From: Planctomycetota bacterium
GTDB taxonomy: Bacteria > Planctomycetota > Planctomycetia > Pirellulales > Pirellulaceae
Reading direction: 5' to 3'
DNA length: 64,000 nt
Assembly: GCA_963204915.1 (NCBI GenBank)
Contig: CAUJHS010000010.1
Location: 62,001 to 126,000 of the forward strand
In this document: piece after piece, positions 1-8,213 of the stretch
Layout of the letters: each line of letters opens with the position of its first letter
Position numbering within the stretch: position 1 is the first letter of the stretch
Program-made: the position numbers and the translations under genes
The notes under the pieces: model-generated
What the model was told of the DNA's origin: nothing
Databases searched by the model: none
What the model saw: only the letters and a program-made list of their open reading frames with translations

Positions 1-2
1 AG

Positions 3-131
3 GGAGGATTTCCACACTTCACCGAGACTGGACTGAATAACCCGAACATCGTTGCTAGAGTGTCTCGGGCTCGGGAGCTACTCAGGAAGTATGGTCCCCT
101 TCTCGTCGAGAAAGGAATGTTGCAGCGATGA
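3..131 (+). CDS. C-terminal fragment of an unknown protein
   Basis: The third frame is open from the window edge to a TGA at 129-131 and encodes 42 residues that read like a genuine soluble C-terminus (GGFPHFTETGLNNPN near the edge, then an amphipathic helix RARELLRKYGPLLVEKG). The gene starts before the window, so neither length nor family can be given. It would be the next gene of the element to the left of the hairpin cluster. Plausible amino-acid composition is the only support. Confidence 0.5.
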   Translation, partial: GGFPHFTETGLNNPNIVARVSRARELLRKYGPLLVEKGMLQR

Positions 132-213
132 TTGCACATTTTCCTTCTCGCAAATCGCGGCGCATTGTCGTCGAGTGTTCCGCTGAACGCTCTGCTCGCC
201 GTGAACCGGCGTC

Positions 214-371
214 GGCAAACTCGCTTGGGCGAGTTGTGCCAGCGGCTTGGACAGCCGCCCGGCTTGCCTCGGCGGCAAGCCGTTGGGGCAAACCGGCTGG
301 GGCCGGTTGTGCCCCTTTCGCCTCCGCTGAACGCTGCGGCTCCCCCGGCCTCCTGAACGTCGGCCGGGGGG
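214..371. repeat. Cluster of GC-rich hairpins
   Basis: At least five inverted repeats follow one another with almost no spacers: 214-240, 242-258, 260-282, 285-315 and 342-370, plus a weaker one at 324-339. The hairpins at 214-240 and 285-315 share one architecture: GGCA, a seven-pair stem starting AAC, a tetraloop (TTGG or TGGG), a bulged G, then TGCC. Three internal base pairs differ between the two copies and pairing is kept each time (T-A/C-G, C-G/G-C, G-C/G-C). That is compensatory change, which argues for selection on structure. Reading frames through the region look like shadows. Options are a structured RNA, an oriT or replication origin, or a recombination site. No known RNA family is recognised. 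Confidence 0.6.
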
Positions 372-614
372 CATGCAATACGACTTCCGGGCGAATTGCC
401 AACGCATTCATCTTCGCATGCACATCGACCCCCACAGATGCCGGTCTAGGTGCAGCAAAGGTCAAACGCGCACCGCGATTTACGTCGCATTCTCGGTGCA
501 GGTGTCTGGTCACGGTATTTGCCGACAGATGTGCTGACAGTTCGGTCGCAGCCGCGAAGCCTAGCCGGGCGTGGCGGTGGCCCGCTTCGGCTTTCGCGGC
601 CCTGGAGGTGCATC

Positions 615-1610
615 ATGGCGCTTCGTTCTGAGAGGGCACGACGATCGAGTCGCGATGAACATCCAGCCGAGACTCTTCGAGTGCGAGGCAGGCGTTATCG
701 AGTTCTCCAACGGCTCGGCAGGGATCAGCGGCAGCGGTTGCTTGTCGAAGATCCCGTTCTCCGGCAGCGACGACTCGCACTTGTCCTTCCGTGTGGATCG
801 TCGACCGTCCAGCATATACACGTACTCAAACGACTGCCTCGAACCGACGAACTACCGCAGGTGCTCGACTACGAGCGGCGTTCAGAACACTCCATCGTGG
901 TACTGACCTGGGTCAGTGGCATCGACCTCGGCGAGTATCTCAAAAGAGTGCAAGCGAGCCGAGTGGTCGCCCCCTCGCCCTACGAAGCGGTGCGACTGGT
1001 GAGAGGACTGGCACATGCAATCAATCGATTGAACCGGCACGCACAGGTAGTGCATGCGGATCTGAAGCCGCAGAATCTGATCCTGACGCGCCACCCGAGT
1101 CGATTGACGATGATCGACTTCGGCAGTGCCTGGCCGATCGAGCAAACGCTCTATCGAACCGACGGCGACGGCTTCAGTCCGGTATATGCCGCGCCAGAAC
1201 TGCTTCTGACAGAACCACAGCTTCCGAGTCACGCCGATCAATTCTCGGCGTCCGTCATTCTTTACCAGTTACTGACAGGAGAAGTCCCGTATTCGTCGCT
1301 TGGCGGGCAAGCTGGACGACCGGGGTATGCGGAGACGTTTCGCGATGCGCTAGAGCCAGTCGCCGACTACTCGCCAGCAGTTCGAGCCCTGCCGTGCAAG
1401 TTGCGTCGTTCGCTTGACGCATTTCTCGGGAGGAGTTTGCGGCTCGATCCGCGCGAGCGCTTCTCAAGCTCCTCTTCGTGGCTCGATGCAATCGAGGATC
1501 TCCATCACGATCTCAAAGCGCACGAACGCGCACGAACTGCGCCCTTTCCGTCGCGGCACCCAATACTCGAATCCATCGTAGCCAGACTCTTCGGAGGCAA
1601 ACACCAATGA
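615..1610 (+). CDS. Ser/Thr protein-kinase-like protein
   Basis: A 331-aa eukaryotic-type kinase domain. The catalytic loop HADLKPQN lies at residues 147-154, the metal-binding DFG at 168-170 and the APE motif (YAAPELL) near 191-197. All three match active Hanks-type kinases. The N-lobe is weak: there is no clear glycine-rich loop, and the strand that should carry the ATP-anchoring lysine reads RLALVLP with no lysine, so activity is uncertain. No membrane segment or extracellular sensor domain is present. The start at 615 is chosen because GGAGGTG sits at 604-610; the frame is open further upstream but runs towards the hairpin region. It overlaps the HTH-pseudokinase gene by 4 bases (ATGA), so the two are probably co-translated. 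Substrate unknown. Confidence 0.85.
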   Translation: MALRSERARRSSRDEHPAETLRVRGRRYRVLQRLGRDQRQRLLVEDPVLRQRRLALVLPCGSSTVQHIHVLKRLPRTDELPQVLDYERRSEHSIVVLTWVSGIDLGEYLKRVQASRVVAPSPYEAVRLVRGLAHAINRLNRHAQVVHADLKPQNLILTRHPSRLTMIDFGSAWPIEQTLYRTDGDGFSPVYAAPELLLTEPQLPSHADQFSASVILYQLLTGEVPYSSLGGQAGRPGYAETFRDALEPVADYSPAVRALPCKLRRSLDAFLGRSLRLDPRERFSSSSSWLDAIEDLHHDLKAHERARTAPFPSRHPILESIVARLFGGKHQ

Positions 1611-2725
1611 CTGGAGCAAAGCGGCAACGACGTGGACAGCAACCAACTCGCGACAGACAAGTGAAGCGAGAACACATGGATCTCGTGCGCATCGATCCGG
1701 CGAAACTACTTTGGTACCGACAGCGAATTGCGAAAAGCAAAACGGCTTTCGCAGACCATTTGATGATCGACCGTAAGGTGATCTACCGGATAGAAGACGG
1801 ACTAGCCATTAAGCGCACGACTGCGATGGACATCGCCAGGGCACTTGAGACAAGTGTTGAGGAATTGCTGCTCACGACCGGGGTCACACTTTCAGTCGAG
1901 GAACAGCTGTCGCCTTGGAAGCATCCAGAATGGGAAGTCATTCCCGGAACGTTCTCCTCCTTACGCGTGATGTCGAACGGCTTGGTAATGCGAACGGCTA
2001 AGGTCCGCCATCGGGTACTGAGCGACGAATACGGCAGAGCCAAACTGTACGACATAGCAGGGATGGCTGTCGCTGTTCGCAATCAATGCAAAGACGCTCT
2101 CGTACGACACGCAACTGTTTGTCGGCGATTGCGAGAGTGCCCCTACATCAGCACGAACCTCACGATGACAGCGCTGCAGGACGAGAGCATCTGGACGATG
2201 GTCGATTCGTGGGTTGATGGTGCAAGTCTTGCCGAGGCACTGGATGCTAACGCGGTATCTCGCGAGCACTTTGAATCGGTACTGACCGAAGTCGGTAGCG
2301 GCATCAAAGCTCTGCATGCAGCGCAGATCGTACTCCGAGAGTTGCAGCCGGAATCGATTCTGTACTGTCCAGTCACATCATGCTGCGTTCTGATGGACCT
2401 CGAACTTGCCAAGCTACTCGACTTCGACACGACGGTGTCGAGTCGCTGGGTAAACAACCCTTACCGTGCGCCGGAAGTCGCAGGCGGCACGGCTCGTCCT
2501 CAGGCAGACATCTATTCATTCGCGCGGCTCATCGTACGTTTGCTTGTCGGGACGCTACCGGAGTTACCTGACGACGCAGAGCAATTGCGAAGTTATCTAC
2601 CGGGAGGTTGCCTGCTTGATGTGACATCGCGGGCTCTTTCGCCGAACTGGAAGAAACGTCCAGCTTCCATCGATCACCTGTTGGCTGCTTTACCGGAACT
2701 GCGAGGGAATGATGCACAATGCTGA
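1607..2725 (+). CDS. HTH protein fused to a pseudokinase
   Basis: 372 aa. Residues about 31-92 form an XRE-type helix-turn-helix (AFADHLMIDRKVIYRIEDG is the recognition region). Residues about 110-370 align with a kinase fold, but the catalytic loop reads LRELQPES (243-250) instead of HxDxKxxN and the DFG position reads DLE (264-266). APE (288-290) and the following DIYSFA are kept. It therefore lacks the catalytic Asp and should bind, not phosphorylate. A reasonable inference is a DNA-binding partner or target of the kinase encoded just upstream, with which it overlaps by 4 bases. Its 3' end overlaps the Cas4-like gene by 17 bases. Starts further upstream in the same frame lie inside the kinase gene and are less likely. 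Confidence 0.82.
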   Translation: MTGAKRQRRGQQPTRDRQVKREHMDLVRIDPAKLLWYRQRIAKSKTAFADHLMIDRKVIYRIEDGLAIKRTTAMDIARALETSVEELLLTTGVTLSVEEQLSPWKHPEWEVIPGTFSSLRVMSNGLVMRTAKVRHRVLSDEYGRAKLYDIAGMAVAVRNQCKDALVRHATVCRRLRECPYISTNLTMTALQDESIWTMVDSWVDGASLAEALDANAVSREHFESVLTEVGSGIKALHAAQIVLRELQPESILYCPVTSCCVLMDLELAKLLDFDTTVSSRWVNNPYRAPEVAGGTARPQADIYSFARLIVRLLVGTLPELPDDAEQLRSYLPGGCLLDVTSRALSPNWKKRPASIDHLLAALPELRGNDAQC

Positions 2726-3815
2726 TTGGCTAGCCGAAGCCGTCCGTCGACTCGCGGCAGAACTTGCGGACCCCGATGCGCCGAGACTAGGCGTCCACGT
2801 CATGAGTGAATTCATGTACTGCCCGCGCGCCGGGATCGTTTCATTCGATCAAGCTGAAGAAGATCACGGCTCCGAATCGCCAAAGGCACCCGCCCTCGGA
2901 GGCCTACCTACACACGACATCGATGTCATTAGAAGTCGTCTGGAGTATTACGGCGAATGGATTCTTTACGCGGCTTTTGGAAATCTCGCCCCAGGACTCG
3001 CAACGGTCGCTTTTCTCTGGTGGACCAGCGGCGGACTTATCGCGATTATCGGAGGGCTTGCCCTTGCAACGCTACTTCTCCGGTGGAAGAAGAATCCGTT
3101 GCGAACGGCTCTTACGAAGTATTACACGCTCCGCCGCCGACTTGCGGATGCCGAGGTCGCAGCCGTCAGCGAACCGGACTGGAGTCTTCGCGTGCCGCAA
3201 GAGATTCAATGGTGGAGTCTTATCCGCGCTGGCTTTGTCTCCGTCGAAAAGCGAGCAGCGATCGTGGACCGCGAGTTGCATTTAGCAGGAAAGCCCTTTC
3301 GAGTACTCCAGCGTGGTGACAAACACATCCCAGTAATGAACATCGACGTGGAGGCCGAGGATGATGACCCACGATTACACGGCAGACTAAGTCCACAACA
3401 ACGCGCGCGTTTGGCAGCGTATGCCTACCTCGTCCACCGAATAGAGCGAGCCCAATCGGATTGGGTGATCGTCGTCTTTAAGAGGGGGCATCGAGGAGTG
3501 GCGATACCTGTCGACGACGCGATGTTTTCGCTGTTTGCTGAGGGGCTTTCTGCTGCTCGTAGGCAGCTCGCTGAGTATTTGGATAATCCTCGAATGACTC
3601 CAGACCCGGCGAGAAGCACTTCTCCGTGTATTCGTTGTCGGCATGGCAAGCCTCGCGAGGCGAAAGAGGCGCTGGTCTTCCGGGGAGTCAAAGTCGCGTA
3701 CTTCGTCACGGAAGCGACTGATGGTAAACGCTTCCATTGTGCTTGCGGCGATCGTTTCCGTTGGGTTCCTCCCCACGAAGAAGCGAAGCGCCTTGGTCTC
3801 ACGACTCGTAGCTGA
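2709..3815 (+). CDS. Membrane-embedded Cas4-like (PD-(D/E)XK) protein
   Basis: 368 aa. The ends resemble Cas4/Dna2-type nucleases. SEFMYCPRAG (33-42) matches the N-terminal Cys motif. GKPFRVL (194-200), IPVMNI (207-212) and QQRARLAAYAYL (230-241) follow the order of the nuclease motifs GxxD, (D/E)xK and QxxxY. A C-terminal CIRC (307-310) and a CAC (344-346) could complete a metal or Fe-S site. The catalytic positions appear lost: F for D in motif II, and M and I where E and K are expected. Two hydrophobic segments (about 82-103 and 108-125) are inserted after the first motif, so it is probably membrane-anchored. It overlaps the HTH-pseudokinase gene, with GAGG just ahead of ATGATG at 2709. 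No cas1, cas2 or CRISPR repeat is nearby. The Cas4 link rests on motif order alone. Confidence 0.65.
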   Translation: MMHNADWLAEAVRRLAAELADPDAPRLGVHVMSEFMYCPRAGIVSFDQAEEDHGSESPKAPALGGLPTHDIDVIRSRLEYYGEWILYAAFGNLAPGLATVAFLWWTSGGLIAIIGGLALATLLLRWKKNPLRTALTKYYTLRRRLADAEVAAVSEPDWSLRVPQEIQWWSLIRAGFVSVEKRAAIVDRELHLAGKPFRVLQRGDKHIPVMNIDVEAEDDDPRLHGRLSPQQRARLAAYAYLVHRIERAQSDWVIVVFKRGHRGVAIPVDDAMFSLFAEGLSAARRQLAEYLDNPRMTPDPARSTSPCIRCRHGKPREAKEALVFRGVKVAYFVTEATDGKRFHCACGDRFRWVPPHEEAKRLGLTTRS

Positions 3816-3893
3816 CTTCTTCCGCGACGAATCCATGGGGCGCAACTTGGAACAGTAAGCAATAGAAGTTCAACACCCCGGTCTGATTCAATA

Positions 3894-3944
3894 CTCCTGA
3901 ACGTGGCAGCCAGCGACTGCCGGTCGACACTCGACACTCAGGAG
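3894..3944 (+). promoter_or_regulatory. Stem that can hide a ribosome binding site
   Basis: CTCCTGA (3894-3900) is an exact complement of TCAGGAG (3938-3944), which contains the AGGAGG ribosome binding site of the next gene (GTG at 3954). A smaller stem, GGCAG (3905-3909) with CTGCC (3917-3921), lies inside. The structure could limit translation until it is opened. Pairing is seen; regulation is inferred. Confidence 0.4.
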
Positions 3945-3953
3945 GTTGGAAAC

Positions 3954-4343
3954 GTGAACTCTTTAATCAAGCTGTTCCTCGACAAACTTAGCGAACGGAT
4001 CTTCTCTCTCATCGGCAGCACCGTTGGCACTGCCGCCACAACCTACCACGCGGTCCAACAGGCAGAGCAGCAGAGCTTGCTCGAAGACCTCGCTCGCAAG
4101 TACGAGGCAGACGGCAAGGATGACGTTGCCGCCACTCTCCGTCGACAAGCCCAATGTCTGGCCAACGGCGACCCGGCTGTCGCCGGAAATCTGATTCTCA
4201 AGCAGGTCACAGAGACCGCAAGCATTCCGGCACTCCCTTCGGTCAACTCCGAGCATGAGCCGTCCTCGGTGCCGTCAGGCACTCGCTCACGGCGAGCGCG
4301 CCGTATCACGTCGCAATCGATTGACAACAGCGACGGTGAATAG
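3954..4343 (+). CDS. Hypothetical protein, 129 aa
   Basis: A GTG start at 3954 is chosen because a strong AGGAGG lies eight bases upstream; the longer in-frame start at 3903 has no such site. The N-terminal 30 residues (LIKLFLDKLSERIFSLIGSTV) form a hydrophobic or amphipathic helix, followed by a charged helical segment about residues 37-75 (SLLEDLARKYEADGKDD) and a low-complexity, Arg/Ser-rich tail. No family is recognised. It sits between the Cas4-like gene and the first winged-helix gene, with 138 bases before it and 14 after. A membrane-associated helical protein is the most that can be said. Confidence 0.6.
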   Translation: MNSLIKLFLDKLSERIFSLIGSTVGTAATTYHAVQQAEQQSLLEDLARKYEADGKDDVAATLRRQAQCLANGDPAVAGNLILKQVTETASIPALPSVNSEHEPSSVPSGTRSRRARRITSQSIDNSDGE

Positions 4344-4357
4344 ACGGGAGCAAAGCC

Positions 4358-5011
4358 ATGGAAGCCGAAAAAGCAAAACAGATCCGTCTCTCCGAGCGAG
4401 ATGAAGAAATTCTCAACGCGCTTTGTCTGCGAGTGAAGTTCTTCAGCCAACGCCAAATCAGTGACCACTGGTTCGACGGTGACATAGCGAACACTCGGCG
4501 ACGAATGAGTCAGCTACGCACCTGCGGACTCATCGAGCGAGTTGAGCTACGTGCTCGCTCCCTCCCACCCTTGTCCCAACCGCTCATCGCTTGGCAACCG
4601 GGGCAACCGACCCCCGAGTTCGGCAGAGTGGCTCATGTCTGTAGGAGCCGTTGGCGAAAGCGCCACATTCAATCTTGCACGGCGTATCTCGCAACCGCTG
4701 TCGCATCGCGCCAATTCGGCGGATGCGTTCGCGGAGAAGTCAAACGCGAAACGCAGGCGACGCACGATCTAGGCGTCTCCCAAATCTGGCTTCAACTCGA
4801 CTTGCAATCAGCCGAACTTGCCGACTCGTGGCGTGGCGAGGACGTGATGGCACATACACGACGAGGCGAGAAGCTCCCGGATGGCTTCATCGTCGATGCG
4901 CATGGCGTAACTCGCTGCGTCATCGAGTTTGGCGGCGCTTACGACGAATCGAGAGTCCGTGAATTCCACGAAGACTGTGCGAGCCGTCCTCTCCCCTATC
5001 AACTCTGGTGA
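4358..5011 (+). CDS. Winged-helix, replication-relaxation-like protein (pair 1, first)
   Basis: 217 aa. Residues about 10-65 form a winged helix (LSERDEEILNALCLRVKFFSQRQISDHWF region). The C-terminal part resembles replication-relaxation proteins of mobile elements: LPDGFIVDAHGVTRCVIEFG (about 173-192) is the usual beta-hairpin with an acidic pair. Such proteins are found next to conjugation and replication genes and are presumed DNA-binding. The last residues are PLPYQLW; the gene at 8210 ends STPYFLW, so the two are paralogues. The 3' end overlaps the next gene by 4 bases (GTGA). The family call is by motif and neighbourhood. Confidence 0.65.
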   Translation: MEAEKAKQIRLSERDEEILNALCLRVKFFSQRQISDHWFDGDIANTRRRMSQLRTCGLIERVELRARSLPPLSQPLIAWQPGQPTPEFGRVAHVCRSRWRKRHIQSCTAYLATAVASRQFGGCVRGEVKRETQATHDLGVSQIWLQLDLQSAELADSWRGEDVMAHTRRGEKLPDGFIVDAHGVTRCVIEFGGAYDESRVREFHEDCASRPLPYQLW

Positions 5012-5721
5012 CATCAATGCTTCGTACAGACCCTACAGCCGCGCAGCTCTCAAGCCGAGATCGTCAAATCATCGAGCATGTCGTGCGAGATCGAATCAGC
5101 ACGAACGAAGTGATTCAGCGCCGGTTCTTCGACTCGACCCATGCCTCCAATGTGACTCGGACGACGGCAAGGCTTTGCGACGGAGGTTGGCTCGCCAGTT
5201 TCCCATTGATCTATCCGACTAAGTACTTCGTTCCGGGAAAACGAACCGCCTCAGCATATGGCTTACCCGTTGCCAGGACGTATCCCCTCGGGCCTCAATC
5301 ATTGCCGACCGAGTACGCCCTCTTGGAGTACACCACCGCTTCCAGCGATCAAACAAAGCGTGTGGGTTTCGATGAGGTGCAGAGAGTTGCTCCGTGGTAT
5401 CGAGTTGAGTGGACGATGGCACCGCATTGTCTGCGAATCGACGATAAAGCGGCGACCCTAGAATTCATCCGCGTCGACTTGGGCGGACCTCCCGATCACG
5501 TCGCTCGCAAGTGTTGCCGCGATATAGCTGCTCGCAATGCAGCACCCGAGTTTGCCGCGTTTGTCGCGAAGCGATCGTTCTCGGTCGTGCTCATCACCGG
5601 CTCAACGGGAAAGGCCGCAGCAATTCAATCGGCCCTCGACCAGCATCACTGGCCTGCGGGTCTCACCTTTCGCCTCGCAGTCTTCGTTTCTCTGATCCCA
5701 CTTTTACCAAGGAGTCTCTGA
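5008..5721 (+). CDS. Winged-helix protein (pair 1, second)
   Basis: 237 aa, read from a GTG at 5008 that overlaps the previous stop; an ATG at 5017 is an alternative start. The N-terminus carries a winged helix (SSRDRQIIEHVVRDR, then STNEVIQRRFF). It is paralogous to the gene at 8902, which has PIEQAIIEHIVRYSMTTAEA in the same place and a similar hydrophobic C-terminal strand. The C-terminal half (about 150-230) looks like an alpha/beta domain of unknown function. It is translationally coupled to the coupling ATPase (TGATG at 5719-5723). A DNA-binding role in mobilisation or copy control is inferred. Confidence 0.6.
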   Translation: MTSMLRTDPTAAQLSSRDRQIIEHVVRDRISTNEVIQRRFFDSTHASNVTRTTARLCDGGWLASFPLIYPTKYFVPGKRTASAYGLPVARTYPLGPQSLPTEYALLEYTTASSDQTKRVGFDEVQRVAPWYRVEWTMAPHCLRIDDKAATLEFIRVDLGGPPDHVARKCCRDIAARNAAPEFAAFVAKRSFSVVLITGSTGKAAAIQSALDQHHWPAGLTFRLAVFVSLIPLLPRSL

Positions 5722-8213
5722 TGCCTCGCGCAACGTATTTAGAGCCATGCGGCAATCCGACCCGCATCGAAAAGCAGCCCCGACAACGGCTTGATCTGGA
5801 ATTCGCGTACACCGGGGGTTCCCGAGCGACGACAAGAGCCATCCTCGCAGCCTTGCTCATCCTCGTATGTCTGATGGACGCAGTTTCCATAGCCATGGTC
5901 ACGGTGTTCGGCGGCATTCTCGGACGCATGCCAATCGTCTGCGGATTGATCATGTTGGCAATCTGGTCGCTGTATGGTGGTGGTTTCGGTGGCGGCATCC
6001 GAGGCTGGTTCTGGGGAACAAGCAGAGTCGCGCTCGCGGCAGGTTTCGCCGGAGCCTCGCTTGCTTATCCGCCTTCAATGCTGTTTGGGCTAGCCGGAAT
6101 CTTAAGCCTACAACTGCTTCGTACTGGCGAACACTGGATCGCGCGTACGACCACGAGCCCCTTGCCTGCGAGTGAACGTGCGCGACTGCGAGAGAAATGG
6201 ACCTCTCACCTGAGAGTCGTAGCAGTCATTCCCCTAGCAGCAGCTGTAATAGCTTGGTTGCTCGAAATACCAATCCTGTTTCCTTTGCTGTTGATCCTGT
6301 TTGCAGCGGTGCAGCTTTTCTGTTGCCGCACACCGCTTTACGCTCTCAAGAGTGCGTATAGAGCTATCAGCTCATACTGCGCTTACAACGCCGAGAACAT
6401 CCGCCTTCCTGGAATCGCTCAAAGCCCAGGAGGGACTGCAGTACACCGCCAGTTGCACATCTCTTCTCTAGCTACGGCCTTCGCAATTCTTGCGACCGTC
6501 ATCAGTCTTACTGGTCGTGAGAGCGCGATGGGCACCATCTTTCCGTTCTTCTTTTTTCCTGCTTCATCGTTCGTTGTGATGGCAGTGCTCCTGCAAACAC
6601 CCATTTTGGAGGAAGGAGGACGCGTCGCGAGGCGACTCAAGGATGCACCTGTTTGGAAGAGCACTGTGGACGGACTCCGTGCCTCGGAAAACCCGGTAGC
6701 TCGCCATTCCTATTTCCTAGGGAACATCGCCACTGACGGCAGCCCGTTGCTGGTTCCTCGTCAGGTCTTCAATGAGCCGTCGCACTTCCTCGGTTCCACC
6801 GGCGCTGGAAAGACTTCAAAAGGTCTCGCTCCCTGGATCGAGCAAACAATCGGTTTCGGTGACTGCAGCCTTATCGTCTTAGACCTCAAAGCAGACACGC
6901 TAGAAACGTTGGCGACGATGCGGGCTGCGAGCGAAGAACATGCAGCCCGCGGCGGTCGGGAGTTGCCCTTGAAAGTCTTCTCCTCCCAGAACAGCCTGCC
7001 AACTCACGGGTTCAACCCGCTCGGCATTCGATTCTGGAACGAGTTCACCCTTTACCAACAAGTCGACATCCTTTGCGGAGCGCTGGGCCTTATTTACGGT
7101 TCCGACTACGGCGAAGGCTACTACACATCCGCAAATGCAGAGACCTGTTACGAAACGCTACGGCGCTTTCCGAACATCAGGAGCTTTCGCGAGTTGGCAG
7201 AACGCTGTTACCAGGTGCTTGCCCACCCGGAAAAGTACGAGCTGCTGAAGAACACCGCGCGCAACGCCGATCACCTTTACTCACAGCTGAGGCGACTAGC
7301 TGACTTCGAGCAGCTACAGATTACGTGTGATCGCAGATATCCCCAGGCCGCTTTCGAGAATGCCATCGACCTGTCCGACTTCTTTCGCCGTCCACAGCTC
7401 GCCTATTTGCACTTATCTGCAACGCTTGGTGCAGGCTCTGCTCCGACGATTGCTCGACTCTTCACTTACATGTTGCTCACTTCCGCGACTCAGACGGAGC
7501 GGCAATGCCGCGTCTACCTAGTCATTGACGAGTTCCAGCGGATGGTCGCGGACAATTTGGAGTACATCCTTCAATTGGCTCGCAGCATGGGAGTCGGTGT
7601 CGTCCTCGCTAACCAGAGCATGGCCGACCTCAAGACCAGCCGCAGCGACATGCTCTCGATCGTCGAGACTAACTGCCGCTTTCGCCAGTGGTTTGACGTT
7701 CCTTCGGAGATAGACCGACGCCTACTTACGGCCGTGGCAGGCGAGACGGTTGAGTATCTGCACAGCGAGTCCGAAAGCTGGGGAAATCAATCGCAAACGG
7801 TGACGAGCTCACAAACTGAAACGATCCTCCCGCGATTCAATATGAACGAAATAATTCGATTGGGCGATGACCCGACGCTTAGCGTCGTTCGCATCACACG
7901 CGGCGACGGCTACGCACAGTTCGGCGGCTTTCCAGTCGTTGTGAAATCGGGGTTCCACATTGATGAGCAAGAGTACGAGCGCCGCAAGTCGATGGCTTGG
8001 CCAGCTGATTTGCCAGGGCAATTCGTACCGAAAGACGTCCGCGCCCCTGACGATGCCCCCAAGCTTCCGGACAGCCACGCATTCATACGTGAAGTCGATG
8101 GACGAGTCGTAAACGACACCGAAACACCGCCTCCAAATGTGCAGGAACTCTTCGATGGATTATCGAACCCGGAAGGAACAAAACAGAAGCGCGGACGGGG
8201 GAAGAAGAAATGA
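5721..8213 (+). CDS. VirD4/TraD-type coupling ATPase
   Basis: 830 aa. The Walker A motif GSTGAGKTSKG lies near residues 357-367 and the Walker B motif YLVIDEFQRM near 599-608. The N-terminal 350 residues contain several membrane segments (ALLILVCLMDAVSIAMVTVF is the first). The layout is that of type IV coupling proteins with a TraM-recognition-type C-terminal ATPase region. They dock relaxosome DNA to a conjugation channel. The C-terminus ends in a basic tail (KQKRGRGKKK). The start at 5721 is supported by AAGGAG at 5709-5714 and by overlap with the previous stop; the frame stays open upstream inside the preceding gene. No relaxase or channel genes lie beside it; it is flanked instead by two winged-helix gene pairs. 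Confidence 0.85.
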   Translation: MPRATYLEPCGNPTRIEKQPRQRLDLEFAYTGGSRATTRAILAALLILVCLMDAVSIAMVTVFGGILGRMPIVCGLIMLAIWSLYGGGFGGGIRGWFWGTSRVALAAGFAGASLAYPPSMLFGLAGILSLQLLRTGEHWIARTTTSPLPASERARLREKWTSHLRVVAVIPLAAAVIAWLLEIPILFPLLLILFAAVQLFCCRTPLYALKSAYRAISSYCAYNAENIRLPGIAQSPGGTAVHRQLHISSLATAFAILATVISLTGRESAMGTIFPFFFFPASSFVVMAVLLQTPILEEGGRVARRLKDAPVWKSTVDGLRASENPVARHSYFLGNIATDGSPLLVPRQVFNEPSHFLGSTGAGKTSKGLAPWIEQTIGFGDCSLIVLDLKADTLETLATMRAASEEHAARGGRELPLKVFSSQNSLPTHGFNPLGIRFWNEFTLYQQVDILCGALGLIYGSDYGEGYYTSANAETCYETLRRFPNIRSFRELAERCYQVLAHPEKYELLKNTARNADHLYSQLRRLADFEQLQITCDRRYPQAAFENAIDLSDFFRRPQLAYLHLSATLGAGSAPTIARLFTYMLLTSATQTERQCRVYLVIDEFQRMVADNLEYILQLARSMGVGVVLANQSMADLKTSRSDMLSIVETNCRFRQWFDVPSEIDRRLLTAVAGETVEYLHSESESWGNQSQTVTSSQTETILPRFNMNEIIRLGDDPTLSVVRITRGDGYAQFGGFPVVVKSGFHIDEQEYERRKSMAWPADLPGQFVPKDVRAPDDAPKLPDSHAFIREVDGRVVNDTETPPPNVQELFDGLSNPEGTKQKRGRGKKK

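Noticed and set aside
82..631. Long frames on both strands through the hairpin cluster (143 and 167 codons)
   Set aside because: Composition is Arg/Ala-rich and random, no ribosome binding site fits, and the DNA is explained by inverted repeats; the kinase start at 615 lies inside one of them.
2709..3815. A CRISPR-Cas locus because of the Cas4-like protein
   Set aside because: No repeat-spacer array, cas1, cas2 or effector gene is present, and the catalytic residues appear lost.
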